Positions 34,891 through 43,351 of a DNA stretch of 64,000 bases are shown here, piece by piece. The notes below the pieces were generated by a model that was given only the letters and a program-made list of their open reading frames with translations, did not search any database and had not been told where the DNA came from. Both the position numbers and the translations under genes were made by a program. Numbering within the stretch: position 1 is the first letter of the stretch; each line of letters opens with the position of its first letter. Origin of the DNA: DASZVB01 sp035545855. Lineage in GTDB: Bacteria > Myxococcota_A > Polyangia > Polyangiales > Polyangiaceae. The DNA lies in assembly GCA_035545855.1 (NCBI GenBank), contig DASZXK010000030.1:15415-79414 (forward strand), given 5' to 3'.

Positions 34891-35586
34891 TCACTTCTCG
34901 TAGACCTGCGCGGCGGCGATGCCGGAGCCGCCAGCGACGGTCATCACGAGCTTCACGGGCGCGCCCATCGGGAGCGGCCACTTGTAGCAATTCGGCTTGC
35001 GGCCGAGCACGGCCTGCGGACCGTTGTCCGAGTCCTGAGCGAGCACCGGGACCATGCCGGGAATCGGCATGACGGCGATGAGCTGCAGGTTCAGCTCGGT
35101 GACCCCGGGCACTCCCGCGCCGACGACCGTGTAGCACTTGCCGGGAGAGAGCTGGAGCTGCCCCTCCAGCGTCTGACCCTGGCCGAAGTTGCCGACGAGC
35201 GGGGACCCGAGCGGCTTCGCACCAGGCTGGATCGCGCCGGCGGAGAGCTGCGTGAGGATCGCGGTCGCCGCGGCGCCCGCGGACGGATCCATCTGCTGCG
35301 CGCTCGGGCCCGGCTGCTGCTGCGGAATGCCGGGGATCCCGGGCATCCCGGTGCCGGCCGCGCCGGGCTGCTGCTGAGCCGGCTGCTGACCGTAGCCCGG
35401 CTGCTGACCGTAGCCCGGCTGCTGCTGGCCGTAGCCCGGCTGCTGGCCGTAGCCCGGCTGCTGCTGGCCGTACGGCTGCTGCTGCGCGTTCTGCTGCGTC
35501 TGCGGATCTTCCTTGCTGCCGCCACACGCGACGGCGCCGAGCACGACGCCGAGCGCGAGACATCCCGTCATCTTCGTTCCAAGCAT
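34891..35586 (-). CDS. Lipoprotein with QQPGYGQ repeats
   Basis: 231 aa. Lipoprotein signal with GAVACGGS (Cys21), then a low-complexity Gln/Pro/Gly/Tyr segment (about 30-75) of repeated QQPGYGQ units, a Gly/Pro spacer, and a folded domain of about 130 residues with QLQLSPGKCYTVVGAG and CYKWPLPMGAPVKL. The Cys pair in the domain may be oxidised. The Q/Y/G segment resembles prion-like disordered regions. ATG 35586 chosen for AGGAG at a normal distance. Function unknown; relatives in myxobacteria are annotated only as lipoproteins. Confidence 0.82.
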   Translation of the reverse strand: MLGTKMTGCLALGVVLGAVACGGSKEDPQTQQNAQQQPYGQQQPGYGQQPGYGQQQPGYGQQPGYGQQPAQQQPGAAGTGMPGIPGIPQQQPGPSAQQMDPSAGAAATAILTQLSAGAIQPGAKPLGSPLVGNFGQGQTLEGQLQLSPGKCYTVVGAGVPGVTELNLQLIAVMPIPGMVPVLAQDSDNGPQAVLGRKPNCYKWPLPMGAPVKLVMTVAGGSGIAAAQVYEK

Positions 35587-35643
35587 GCGTTCGCTCCTGG
35601 TTTCCGCGCCCCGCCTCTCGCGCGGCAATCGGTTCCGAGCAGG

Positions 35644-37023
35644 CTACGACGACACGGTACCGCCGGTAAAGGACGGTTCCCCGCCGGTTTCCGGCACGGG
35701 CGCGTCGTTCTGTCCCGTCTGTCCCGTCTGTCCCGTCTGTCCCGTCTCGCCCGCCTTGCCCGTCTCGCCCGCCCCGGCCGATCCCGCGGCCGCGCTCCCG
35801 CCCGTCACGCGATGGCTACCGCCCCCGGCGCCCACGTCGAGGACACGGAACGCGACGGCCACCGCGATGGACGTCGCGAGCGCAATCCACTGGGACGTCG
35901 ACAGCGCGACGTCGCTGCGAGACGACCCGCGGAACGCCGCGAAGAGCACGACCGGCGCCGCGAACGCGATCGCGATGGCGGCGAAGCGCGCACTCCGCGA
36001 CGGGATCGCCCGCACCGCGCCGAGCGAGAACGCCACGGAGAGCACCGCGAAGCCGACGGAGAACACGAGCGCCGGAGTCCCCGACGGACCGTAGAGCCCG
36101 CGCTCGGGATCGTCCCGGACGAGCTCGAGGAGGAACCGCACCGCACCGTACCCGGCGATGAACACCAGGAACACCTCGCCTGGGAAGCGCCGGTGGCGGA
36201 GGAGCCAGACGACCAGCACGAGGAGCGCGAACGCGGCGAACGACTCGTAGAGCTGAGTCGGGTGCACGGGAAGAGACGCCGTGCTGTCGGGAGAGAGCCC
36301 GCGGCTCGCGACCTGGTCCACCCACGCGGGCGCCCCCTGGGCCGGCCCCGCGACGTCGTCACCCCAGCGAGGGAACGTGCCGAGTCGCGCGAGCCAGCGC
36401 GGGGCCGACGCGGCGAGCGGAAGTCCGTAGTCGCACCCGGCGGAGTAACAGCCGAGCCTCCCGAGCGCGGCGCCGAGCGCGAGCGCGGGCGCGGAGACGT
36501 CCGCGAAGGCGAGGAAGGAGACGTCCTTCTTCCGGAGGTGCAGGAACGCCGCGAGCGTGCCGCCGAGGACCGCGCCGTAGAAGACGAGCCCGCCGCCCTG
36601 AAACGCGAGCATCGCGGGAAGGGACGAGAAGTCCCGGAGGTTCGTGAGCACGTAGAGGGCCCGCGCTCCCAAGAGCCCGCCGATCGTGATGACGAACGCG
36701 GCGCCGGAAATGATCCCGGGAGAAACGCCGCTCGCGGGGGCGAGCCGCCTCGCGAGGAGGAAGCCGAGCACGAGCGCCGTCGAGAGAAACGCGCCGTACG
36801 AGTAGATCGGCAGCGCCCCGAGGCGGATCGCCGCGCCGCGGTGGCCGAGCGCGAGCAGGACGGACGCCACGCACGCGCCCGCGCCGAGGACGACGAGATC
36901 CCACGAGCGCCCCCGCAGACCGAGGAGCGCGACCCCGAGCATCACCACCGCGAAGAGCCCGAGCGCCGCGCCGAGCGGCACGACGAGCGCCGGAAGGGGG
37001 ATCTGGAAGAGGATCGGCCGCAC
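35644..37023 (-). CDS. lgt: Prolipoprotein diacylglyceryl transferase, long form
   Basis: 459 aa from GTG 37023. The Lgt core spans about 75-320 with LPIYSYGAFLSTALVLGF, FYGAVLGGT, the signature GRLGCYSAGCDYG, HPTQLYES and a C-terminal YGAVRFLLELVRDD. It transfers a diacylglyceryl group from phosphatidylglycerol to the lipobox Cys. It is longer than typical Lgt (about 270-300 aa): about 70 extra hydrophobic residues at the N-terminus, two or three extra C-terminal helices, and a tail of Gly-X-Thr triplets (GETGKAGETGQTGQT). TAATCC 6 nt upstream suggests a leaderless start. Key partner for the many lipoproteins here. Confidence 0.9.
   Translation of the reverse strand: MRPILFQIPLPALVVPLGAALGLFAVVMLGVALLGLRGRSWDLVVLGAGACVASVLLALGHRGAAIRLGALPIYSYGAFLSTALVLGFLLARRLAPASGVSPGIISGAAFVITIGGLLGARALYVLTNLRDFSSLPAMLAFQGGGLVFYGAVLGGTLAAFLHLRKKDVSFLAFADVSAPALALGAALGRLGCYSAGCDYGLPLAASAPRWLARLGTFPRWGDDVAGPAQGAPAWVDQVASRGLSPDSTASLPVHPTQLYESFAAFALLVLVVWLLRHRRFPGEVFLVFIAGYGAVRFLLELVRDDPERGLYGPSGTPALVFSVGFAVLSVAFSLGAVRAIPSRSARFAAIAIAFAAPVVLFAAFRGSSRSDVALSTSQWIALATSIAVAVAFRVLDVGAGGGSHRVTGGSAAAGSAGAGETGKAGETGQTGQTGQTGQNDAPVPETGGEPSFTGGTVSS
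35711..35746. repeat. Four tandem 9-nt repeats in lgt
   Basis: TGTCCCGTC is repeated exactly four times head to tail and encodes four TGQ triplets of the Lgt tail. In-frame units such as these can expand or contract by replication slippage without breaking the frame. Confidence 0.9.
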
Positions 37024-37029
37024 GCGGAA

Positions 37030-37035
37030 GGATTA
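37030..37035 (-). promoter_or_regulatory. -10-like TAATCC, leaderless start
   Basis: TAATCC on the minus strand ends 6 nt before GTG 37023. The last base departs from TANNNT, so support is weaker than for its neighbours. Confidence 0.35.
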
Positions 37036-37082
37036 GCGGACCTGGCGGGGAACGACCAGGGAAGCGAACGCCGGAGCGGTGG

Positions 37083-37088
37083 TAGTGT
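37083..37088 (+). promoter_or_regulatory. -10-like TAGTGT, leaderless start
   Basis: TAGTGT ends 7 nt before GTG 37096, in a 72-bp divergent gap shared with lgt. Confidence 0.5.
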
Positions 37089-37095
37089 CGGACCC

Positions 37096-37890
37096 GTGAA
37101 GACGATCGCGTGGCTTTCGGCGCTCATCCTGCTGTCGTGCGTCCCCGACGAACGTCCGAAGGAAGAGCACCCGAGCCCGCCGGCTGCGCCCACCGCCCGG
37201 GCCCGCGAGCCTCTCGCGCCGCGCCCACCGATCCCCGCGGCGGCCCTTCCGTCCGGAAGCGCTGCGGGTCCGGCCGCGCCTCCCCCGAGCGCCGACCCGC
37301 TCCTCACCGCGGAGTTCCGGGACGGGTTCAACCGGGCGGCGGTCGGGCCCGACTGGACCGCGACGTCGCCGGCCTGGCACGTCGAGAGCGGAAAGCTCTG
37401 CGTCGAGCACGCGAAGAACCACCCGATCTGGCTGAAACGACGCCTCCCGCCGAACGCTCGCATCGAGTTCGACGCCACCTCGACGAGCGAGGACGGCGAT
37501 CTGAAGGCCGAGTACTGGGGCGACGGAAAGAGCGCCGCCGAGACGGTCAGCTACAACGCGGCGACGAGCTACCTCACCATCTTCGGCGGGTGGAAGAACC
37601 AGTTCCACGTCCTCGCTCGAATCGACGAGCACGCCTCGAACCGACCCGAGGTGCGCCTCGATCCCTCGAGCGACGACCCGCGCGCGCGACGCGTCGAGCC
37701 GAACCGGAGCTACCACTTCAAGGTCGTCCGGGACGACGGCAAGACCGTCCGCTGGTACGTGGACGACCTGGAAATCCTGCAGTACCCGGATCCGGAGCCG
37801 CTCTCCGGGCCGGGCCACGATCACTTCGGCTTCAACGACTGGGACGTGAAGGCCTGCTTCGAGAACCTGGTCATCGTCCCGTTGAAGTGA
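37096..37890 (+). CDS. Lipoprotein with concanavalin-like domain
   Basis: 264 aa from GTG 37096. Lipoprotein signal with LLSCVPDE (Cys15), a Pro/Ala linker to about 70, then a beta-sandwich domain with FRDGFNRAAVGPDWTATS, WHVESGKLCVEH, IEFDATSTSEDGDLKAEY, WYVDDLEIL and HFGFNDWDVK. This is the layout of DUF1961/DUF1080-like laminin-G or concanavalin folds that bind sugars. No catalytic acid pair can be assigned with certainty. Probably an envelope carbohydrate-binding protein. Confidence 0.8.
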   Translation: MKTIAWLSALILLSCVPDERPKEEHPSPPAAPTARAREPLAPRPPIPAAALPSGSAAGPAAPPPSADPLLTAEFRDGFNRAAVGPDWTATSPAWHVESGKLCVEHAKNHPIWLKRRLPPNARIEFDATSTSEDGDLKAEYWGDGKSAAETVSYNAATSYLTIFGGWKNQFHVLARIDEHASNRPEVRLDPSSDDPRARRVEPNRSYHFKVVRDDGKTVRWYVDDLEILQYPDPEPLSGPGHDHFGFNDWDVKACFENLVIVPLK

Positions 37891-37948
37891 GCCTCGAACG
37901 GCGAAGCGCCGGGAGCCCCTAGCGCCCCGACTGCGCGCGCCGTATTGG

Positions 37949-37954
37949 TAGCGT
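37949..37954 (+). promoter_or_regulatory. -10-like TAGCGT, leaderless start
   Basis: TAGCGT ends 7 nt before GTG 37962. Confidence 0.5.
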
Positions 37955-37961
37955 CGGACCA

Positions 37962-39383
37962 GTGGAGATCCAGGAACTAGACGTCGAACTCGACGAGCTG
38001 GAGAGCCGCCTGGACCGGCTCCGATCGCTCTACGAGCAGTACTTCCTGGGCATCGAGAAGATCGAACCGACCGTCGCACGGAAGGACGTCGATCGGCGCT
38101 TCTGGATCCTCCGCCGCGTGAAGATCCGGAACACCGCGCGCCGGTTCCGGATGCAGGTGCTCATCCAGCGTTACAACACCTTCCAGCAGTATTGGCAGCG
38201 CATCTGCCGCGAGATCGAGAACGGCACGTACGTCCGCCATCTCCTGAAGGTGCAGAAGAATTTCGGCGAGGAGCCGAAGACCTGGGCCGCGAAGAAGCGG
38301 CTCGGCATGCTCAAGAAAGGCGATGAAGACGGCGCGCCCGCCGCCGCCGCGCCGACGGCATCGGATCAGGATCTCGCGGCCATGCTCGATGGGGACACGG
38401 ACCTCGGGCGAGAAGCGGAGCGCGCCGCAGCCGAGGCGGTGCAGTCGCTCGGCGCGAGCGCGGCGCGACCGGAGAAGACGGTCGCGAAGCTCCCGTCGAA
38501 GCCCGCGGGGCCCTTCACGCTCGAGGACCTCGGTCCGCTGGATCTCGATTTCGACGAAGAGCCCGCGCCCGCGCCGAAGCCGAAGGCAGCGCCCGTCGCC
38601 ACGAAGGCGGCGCCCGCACCGACCGCGCCCGTCGCGGCAAACGCGGCGCCCCCGCAAACCGCGCCCGTCGCGCCGAAGCCGGGCCCCGCACTGGCCGCGC
38701 CCGTCGCGCCGAAAGCGGCGCCCGCACCGACTGCGCCCGTCGCGCCGAAGCCGGGCCCCGCACCGGCCGCGCCCGTCGCGCCGAAAGCGGCGCCCGCACC
38801 GACCAAAGCGGCGCCGGCACCGACTGCGCCCGTCGCGCCGAAGCCGAGCCCCGCACTGGCCGCGCCCGTTGCGCCGAAGCCGGCACTCACGAACGGCCTC
38901 GGCGTCGCGACGAGCGCGGGACCCGCGGCGTCCAAGCCGGCGGCGGTGATCGCCGCCAGCGCCGCCCCCGCGGGCCCGGGACCGGCGGCGAGGTTGCCTC
39001 TCCCCGGAGCGGGCTCGGCCCGGAGCGCGGGACCATCGCCGACGGCCTCGGCACCCGAGGCGGCCCCGGTCGCAGGTCCTCCGGTTGCCCGACCCGCACC
39101 CGCCCAGGCCGCCCGAGCCGGAAGCCCCGGAGCGGCTCCAGCGCCCGCAGCCCCGAAGAACGACGCCGGACTCAGCGACGCCCGGGTCCGGGCCCTTCAC
39201 GCCGAGCTCGTGGCCGCCAAGAAGACGCTGAACCAGGGAGACGCGGTCTCGGTCGATTCCCTCGCGCGGAGCCTCCGCGACGCGGAGAAGAAGCTCCGAG
39301 CGCAGCACCAGGGCAAGGCGGTCGACTTCCAGGTCGTCGTGAAAGACGGCAAGCCGATCGTGAAGCCCATCGTGCGCAGGTGA
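37962..39383 (+). CDS. Coiled-coil protein with long Ala/Pro linker
   Basis: 473 aa from GTG 37962. The first 115 residues are a conserved-looking charged helical domain (ELDELESRLDRLRSLYEQYF, DVDRRFWILRRVKIRN, VLIQRYNTFQQYWQRIC). Residues 195-410 are a disordered linker of repeated APVAPKPGPA/APAPT units, and the last 75 residues are again structured (VRALHAELVAAKKTL, SLARSLRDAEKKLRAQ). No signal peptide or membrane helix. A linker of this kind suggests a tether between two interaction domains. I do not recognise a function; similar N-terminal domains occur in myxobacterial hypothetical proteins. Confidence 0.82.
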   Translation: MEIQELDVELDELESRLDRLRSLYEQYFLGIEKIEPTVARKDVDRRFWILRRVKIRNTARRFRMQVLIQRYNTFQQYWQRICREIENGTYVRHLLKVQKNFGEEPKTWAAKKRLGMLKKGDEDGAPAAAAPTASDQDLAAMLDGDTDLGREAERAAAEAVQSLGASAARPEKTVAKLPSKPAGPFTLEDLGPLDLDFDEEPAPAPKPKAAPVATKAAPAPTAPVAANAAPPQTAPVAPKPGPALAAPVAPKAAPAPTAPVAPKPGPAPAAPVAPKAAPAPTKAAPAPTAPVAPKPSPALAAPVAPKPALTNGLGVATSAGPAASKPAAVIAASAAPAGPGPAARLPLPGAGSARSAGPSPTASAPEAAPVAGPPVARPAPAQAARAGSPGAAPAPAAPKNDAGLSDARVRALHAELVAAKKTLNQGDAVSVDSLARSLRDAEKKLRAQHQGKAVDFQVVVKDGKPIVKPIVRR

Positions 39384-39388
39384 GCGCC

Positions 39389-39414
39389 GTCTCCGGCAAC
39401 CGTCGCCGGGAGAC
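39389..39414 (+). terminator. Hairpin between convergent genes
   Basis: GTCTCCGGC and GCCGGGAGAC pair across a 7-nt loop with one bulged G, 6 nt after the stop at 39383. No T-run follows. It could serve both convergent transcripts. Confidence 0.4.
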
Positions 39415-39450
39415 TCGGAGAGCGCGCTGAACCGAACGCTCGGCCGGTGC

Positions 39451-39723
39451 TCAGGCCGGCGTGCGCGCCGTGCCGTCGTGCGGGACCGGGGTCCGGCGCT
39501 CCTCGACGATCACTTCGCCGTCGCAGAAGAGGATCGCGCAAGACGTGCGCTGCCCTTCGCGGAGACGGCCGCACAGATCGGCGAGATCTTCGTCTGCATC
39601 CACCACGTCCCCCTCGACCGGCTGCATGCTCGACTGGTCGTACCGACAATTGTCGAGCGCGACCCACTGACCCTTGAACTCCGCGGAACGGCAGATCTGA
39701 GGCCAACTGACCCGATTCGTCAT
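39451..39723 (-). CDS. Small DUF5678-like hypothetical protein
   Basis: 90 aa. The motif GQWVALDNCRYD followed by VEGDVVDADEDLADLCGRL and SCAILFCDGEVI resembles small DUF5678-type proteins (one beta-hairpin and a helix), an assignment I hold only tentatively. AAGGAA lies about 8 nt before ATG 39723, a clear Shine-Dalgarno sequence. The gene and the 230 bp upstream have a visibly lower GC content than the surroundings. Function unknown. Confidence 0.65.
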   Translation of the reverse strand: MTNRVSWPQICRSAEFKGQWVALDNCRYDQSSMQPVEGDVVDADEDLADLCGRLREGQRTSCAILFCDGEVIVEERRTPVPHDGTARTPA

Positions 39724-39840
39724 GACTTAGTCATTCCTTCGTCGCGGAGCCGGCGCGGTTCGGAATTCCGAGGGGGCGCAATGAGTTCTCCAAGCGACTG
39801 ACCGGCGCCGATTTAGACGCGGCTGATTCATCGCGTCAAG

Positions 39841-39908
39841 CTGACGGCTGTAGTCAGATGTAGGCAAGCGCCCAGAATTTCAGGCAACAGGCTCGCAACC
39901 TGCTGAAA
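39841..39908 (-). other. AT-richer spacer with two inverted repeats
   Basis: Within the 230-bp gap 39724-39953, CTGAC/GTCAG form a hairpin at 39841-39857 and TTTCAG...CAGG/CCTGCTGAAA form an interrupted stem at 39878-39908. The second lies 46 nt after the stop of the Ser/Thr kinase gene and may end its transcript. No gene is seen in the gap. Confidence 0.35.
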
Positions 39909-39953
39909 ATCCAGAAGATATCTATCTGCCCGCGGGAAGGGCGGATTTATGCG

Positions 39954-41645
39954 CTACTTACACGCCGCGAGGGACTTCGCGAACATCCTCGACGGGGCTC
40001 CCGCGGCCTGGGCCGCCGCCGCGAGGGACCTCGCCGACGAGCAGTTTCCGTTGAAGGCGGCAGCTTGCACTGCCGCAGCGGTCGCGGGGCCCTTCAGGGT
40101 GGCAGCGCATTGAGCCTTCTTCGCTGCGTCCGAGCAGGAGGAATAGGCCGCCGCCGCGGCTGATGGATTTCCGCTCGTGCACGCCGCGCAAGGATCCTTC
40201 GGCGGCGCCGGCTTTGCCGCTCCGGTCCCCGACCCCGTGCCGGTCGAGGGCTTGGTGGCGACCGGGGCGGGCGCTGCGGTCTCCGCGGGGGCGGGGGCGG
40301 CGGTCGGGGCCGGCGTGGGAGCCGGGGCTTCGGTCGGCTCGGGTGCCTGGGCGGCGACCGTGGTCTTCGGCGCGGGCGTCGTGTCCATCACTGGGGCCGC
40401 GACCGCGTCGGGCTCCTTCGGCTTCATGGAGCGTGCGGCAACCACGACGATGCCGATGAGCAGCACGCCGCCGACGCCGGCCAGGCCGAAGACCAGGCCC
40501 TTGCCGGAGGATTTCGGCGGAGCGAGCCCCGGCACCGGCGCCACGGCAGGCACTGCGACGGCGCTTCCCGTGGAGGGCATCGCCGCGGTCTTCGCCGTCC
40601 CGAGCGCCTCGTTCGAGGGCGCGCCGCCGAACGACGGGGCCTGCGGCATGGCTGCCGTTCCCGTCGATGCGGACACCGCCGGGGCAGCCGACGCCGAGCC
40701 GGCGAGCTCCTCGTAGAACTGCTTCGCCGAGGACTGGCGCTCCTCGCGATTTTTCGCCAGCGCGCGGAGGATCGCGACACGCATCGCAGGCGGGATCTGC
40801 GCGCTCGCGGGTGTCGCCTCGAACGGAATCGGCTGCGCCGTCATGTGCTCCGTGGCCCACTGCCACGGTGTGTTCGCCTCGAACGGGAGCCGGCCCGTCA
40901 GCATCTCGTACGCCATGACGCCGAGCGAATAGACGTCGCTCCGCGCGTCGAGCGCCTTCCCGGTGAACTGCTCCGGGCTCATGTACGGCGGCGTGCCGAG
41001 CACCATGCCCTGCTGCGTGAGCTTCTGCTCGCGCTGGGCGTCGGCGCTCTCCGTACGCGCGGCGATGCCGAAATCCAGCAGCTTCACCACGTCCTTCTCG
41101 CCCGCGCGGTCCGTCAGGACGACGTTGTCGGGCTTCAGATCGCGATGAATGATCCCCTGCTGGTGGGCTTCCTCTAGGGAGCCCGACATCTGCCGCATGA
41201 TGTTCAAGGCGCGCTGGGGCGGCATGGCGCCGCCCTTTTCGAGCACCTGCGCGAGGGACTGCCCCGCGACGAACTCCATCGCGATGTACAGGGTGCCGTC
41301 GGGCGTCGCGCCGAAGTCGTAGACCTTGATCGTGTTCGGGTGCTCGAGGCCCGCAATGGTGCCGACTTCGCGGTGGAAACGGGCACTGACCGAGGGGTCC
41401 CGGGAGAGGTGCTGATGGAGGGTCTTCAGTGCGACCTTTCGCACCGTGGTTCCCATCTGCTGCTCCGCCTCGTAGACGATGCCCATGCCGCCCTCGCCGA
41501 GGACGCGCTTCACGTTGTAGCGGCCGCCGATCATCTGGCCGACGAGCGACGTGTCCTTCGCGGCCCCCTCACCCACGAGCGCCCCGCAGCTGGCGCAAAA
41601 CCGCGCGCCGTCGACGTTTTCCGTTCCACAGTTGTTGCACTTCAT
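39954..41645 (-). CDS. Zinc-ribbon Ser/Thr protein kinase, membrane-anchored
   Basis: 563 aa. An N-terminal zinc ribbon (CNNCGTENVDGARFCASCG), then a Hanks-type kinase domain (about 43-310) with VLGEGGMGIVYEA, VALKTL, IIHRDLKPDNVVL, LLDFGIA and YMSPEQF, all catalytic residues present. A Pro/Ala/Ser linker, one membrane helix near 408-430 and an Ala/Pro-rich outer region follow, ending in a Cys-rich helical domain (DPCAACTSG, YSSCSDAA, AFNGNCSSA). Predicted inner-membrane sensor kinase; the double-FHA protein at 26252 is the kind of protein that reads its phosphothreonines. GAGGA 6 nt before ATG 41645. Confidence 0.92.
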   Translation of the reverse strand: MKCNNCGTENVDGARFCASCGALVGEGAAKDTSLVGQMIGGRYNVKRVLGEGGMGIVYEAEQQMGTTVRKVALKTLHQHLSRDPSVSARFHREVGTIAGLEHPNTIKVYDFGATPDGTLYIAMEFVAGQSLAQVLEKGGAMPPQRALNIMRQMSGSLEEAHQQGIIHRDLKPDNVVLTDRAGEKDVVKLLDFGIAARTESADAQREQKLTQQGMVLGTPPYMSPEQFTGKALDARSDVYSLGVMAYEMLTGRLPFEANTPWQWATEHMTAQPIPFEATPASAQIPPAMRVAILRALAKNREERQSSAKQFYEELAGSASAAPAVSASTGTAAMPQAPSFGGAPSNEALGTAKTAAMPSTGSAVAVPAVAPVPGLAPPKSSGKGLVFGLAGVGGVLLIGIVVVAARSMKPKEPDAVAAPVMDTTPAPKTTVAAQAPEPTEAPAPTPAPTAAPAPAETAAPAPVATKPSTGTGSGTGAAKPAPPKDPCAACTSGNPSAAAAAYSSCSDAAKKAQCAATLKGPATAAAVQAAAFNGNCSSARSLAAAAQAAGAPSRMFAKSLAACK

Positions 41646-41777
41646 CGGTCCTCGAAGGGCTCGCCACGAAGGTATGGACGCACGAGACCGCCCATAGCGT
41701 TGCACGAGTTCCGGACGTTTTGCCACCACCAGGGACGCCCGGCCCGTCCCCGGCTTGCGGGTGGCTCTGCTCCGGCT

Positions 41778-42428
41778 CTAGGGGTGGGCTCCCGCCTCCG
41801 GTGGTGCCGGTGTCGGCGTCGGTGGATAGGCGAGGGGCGTCCGCTTTCCGGTGAGCCGATCGACCAGCGTGGCCGCCGTGGCGCGGTCGCTCTCGGGCAC
41901 GCGGACGACGGCGGACGTGTCCGCGCCGGGCGCGAACCGGGGCGGGCCCTTCAGCGGATGCTTCTTCCCCTCCGGCGGGAGGTCCGCGGCGAGCAGAGGA
42001 AAATCGAAGCGCACGCGCTCGACGAGCTCCCTGCCGAGGGTGAGCTCGATCGCGAAGCGCCCCATCTTGCGGGGCGTGACCACGGGGCTCGGCAGAACGA
42101 CGCGAGTCACCCCCGTGACCGTGACTTCGCCCTTCGAGTAGTGGAGCGCGTAGTCCCACTGCACCGCGGAGCTCAGGGGAGGATCCGGATCGGGCATCGT
42201 GCCGTCCGAGGCGGGCTTCGCGAGGTCCTCGGTGGCGGCGTGGGCCGGCGCGCCCGCGTCGGGCTCGGGTTCGCCGTGCCCTTCGGCGAAGTGGGCGGGG
42301 AACGTGACGGTGGGCGCGCCCGTGTCGCTCGCGCCGACCCGGGCCGACGAGCAGCCGGCGAGAAGGATCGCGCACGTGACCGAGGCGCCGAATCGAGAGC
42401 CCATTCCGCTGGGCGCGACTTTCGTCAC
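41778..42428 (-). CDS. Lipoprotein of unknown function
   Basis: 216 aa from GTG 42428, which overlaps the upstream stop by 4 nt (GTGA); an internal ATG at 42404 gives a shorter signal peptide and is a fair alternative. The lipobox is LLAGCSS. The mature part has an Asp/Pro/Ala linker, then a beta-rich domain with VQWDYALHYSKGEVTVTGVTRV and FAIELTLGRELVERV and a Pro-rich end. No known family recognised. Last gene of the set starting at 45942. Confidence 0.75.
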   Translation of the reverse strand: MTKVAPSGMGSRFGASVTCAILLAGCSSARVGASDTGAPTVTFPAHFAEGHGEPEPDAGAPAHAATEDLAKPASDGTMPDPDPPLSSAVQWDYALHYSKGEVTVTGVTRVVLPSPVVTPRKMGRFAIELTLGRELVERVRFDFPLLAADLPPEGKKHPLKGPPRFAPGADTSAVVRVPESDRATAATLVDRLTGKRTPLAYPPTPTPAPPEAGAHP

Positions 42429-43351
42429 GCGGGCGCACGCCCGTCAAGGAACGGCTCGTCGAGCGCGGCGGCGACGACGGCGGGATCGCCGCCCACGGAC
42501 ACGAGGAACGACGAGAAGTCCCCGGGCGGCGGAAAGGTCACCGACCAGGCGCCGGACGGGAGGCGCGCGCGGATCCGGCCGGCGTGAAGCAGGACGCGGG
42601 AGATGGCCGTGACCGCGCCATCGTTCGACACGAACCGAGTCGGCCCGCCCCGCTGAGCATCCCCGTAGAGCGGCGCGCCGGCCTCCGCGGCGTGAATCCG
42701 AAGCTGGTGCGATCGGCCCGTCACGGGTTCGAGCACGAGCGCCGTGATCGTTCGCCCCGAGGCGACTCCGGACCACGCCGTGCGGTACTCGGTCGTCGCC
42801 GGGCGAGCGTCCTTGCCGTTGGCCACGGGGCGGCCGCGGGGTCCCGTGCCGATCGGCACGCTCCAGGTTCCGTCCGACGGCGACGGCGCGCCCGCGGCGA
42901 TCGCGACGTACCTTCTCCGGAGCCGCCCGGACCTCTTCAGGCTCTCTACGAGTTTCGCCGCGTCCGGTCCCTCCGCGACCACGACGATGCCGCTCACGGC
43001 TGCGTCGAGTCGCGTCGCGGCGTGGAGCGACTTCGGAGGGACGCCGAGGAGCTCCGCGGCGCGCGCGACGAGCGACGTCCCGCCGCGGCGGTCGGGCTCG
43101 GTGGAAAGACCGACGGGCTTCGCGACCGCGTGGAGCCCTTCGGCGGACGAGAGAACGACGACGCCCTCCGGAACCGCGGTCGGCGGGTGCACGACGATCT
43201 CGTCTCCCGCGACGAGCGGCTCCCACACGGAGAAGGCGCGCCGCTTTCCGATGAACACGCGACCTTCCGCGACGGCTGCGTCGAACTCGTTCGCGCGAGC
43301 GAGCACATGGCCGAGCGTGAGGTCGACGGCCGTAGCGAAGTACCGCTTCAA
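42425..43351 (-). CDS. RluA-family pseudouridine synthase
   Basis: 308 aa from TTG 43351, overlapping the upstream stop as TTGA. A degenerate S4-like region (HVLARANEFDAAVAEGRVFI) precedes a RluA catalytic domain with LHAVAKPVGLSTEP, HAATRLDAAVSGIVVVAEG (catalytic Asp in RLD), RYVAIAAG and EPVTGRSHQLRIHAAEAGAPLYGD. It isomerises specific uridines in rRNA or tRNA; the exact site cannot be deduced. The usual HRLD reads ATRLD. The rare TTG start with the 4-nt overlap suggests low-level translation coupled to the previous gene. Confidence 0.88.
   Translation of the reverse strand: MKRYFATAVDLTLGHVLARANEFDAAVAEGRVFIGKRRAFSVWEPLVAGDEIVVHPPTAVPEGVVVLSSAEGLHAVAKPVGLSTEPDRRGGTSLVARAAELLGVPPKSLHAATRLDAAVSGIVVVAEGPDAAKLVESLKRSGRLRRRYVAIAAGAPSPSDGTWSVPIGTGPRGRPVANGKDARPATTEYRTAWSGVASGRTITALVLEPVTGRSHQLRIHAAEAGAPLYGDAQRGGPTRFVSNDGAVTAISRVLLHAGRIRARLPSGAWSVTFPPPGDFSSFLVSVGGDPAVVAAALDEPFLDGRAPA

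Noticed and set aside
38600..38890. Regular repeats in the Ala/Pro protein considered as a CRISPR array
   Set aside because: Units are in-frame codons for APVAPKPGPA-like peptides, differ in length and have no unique spacers.
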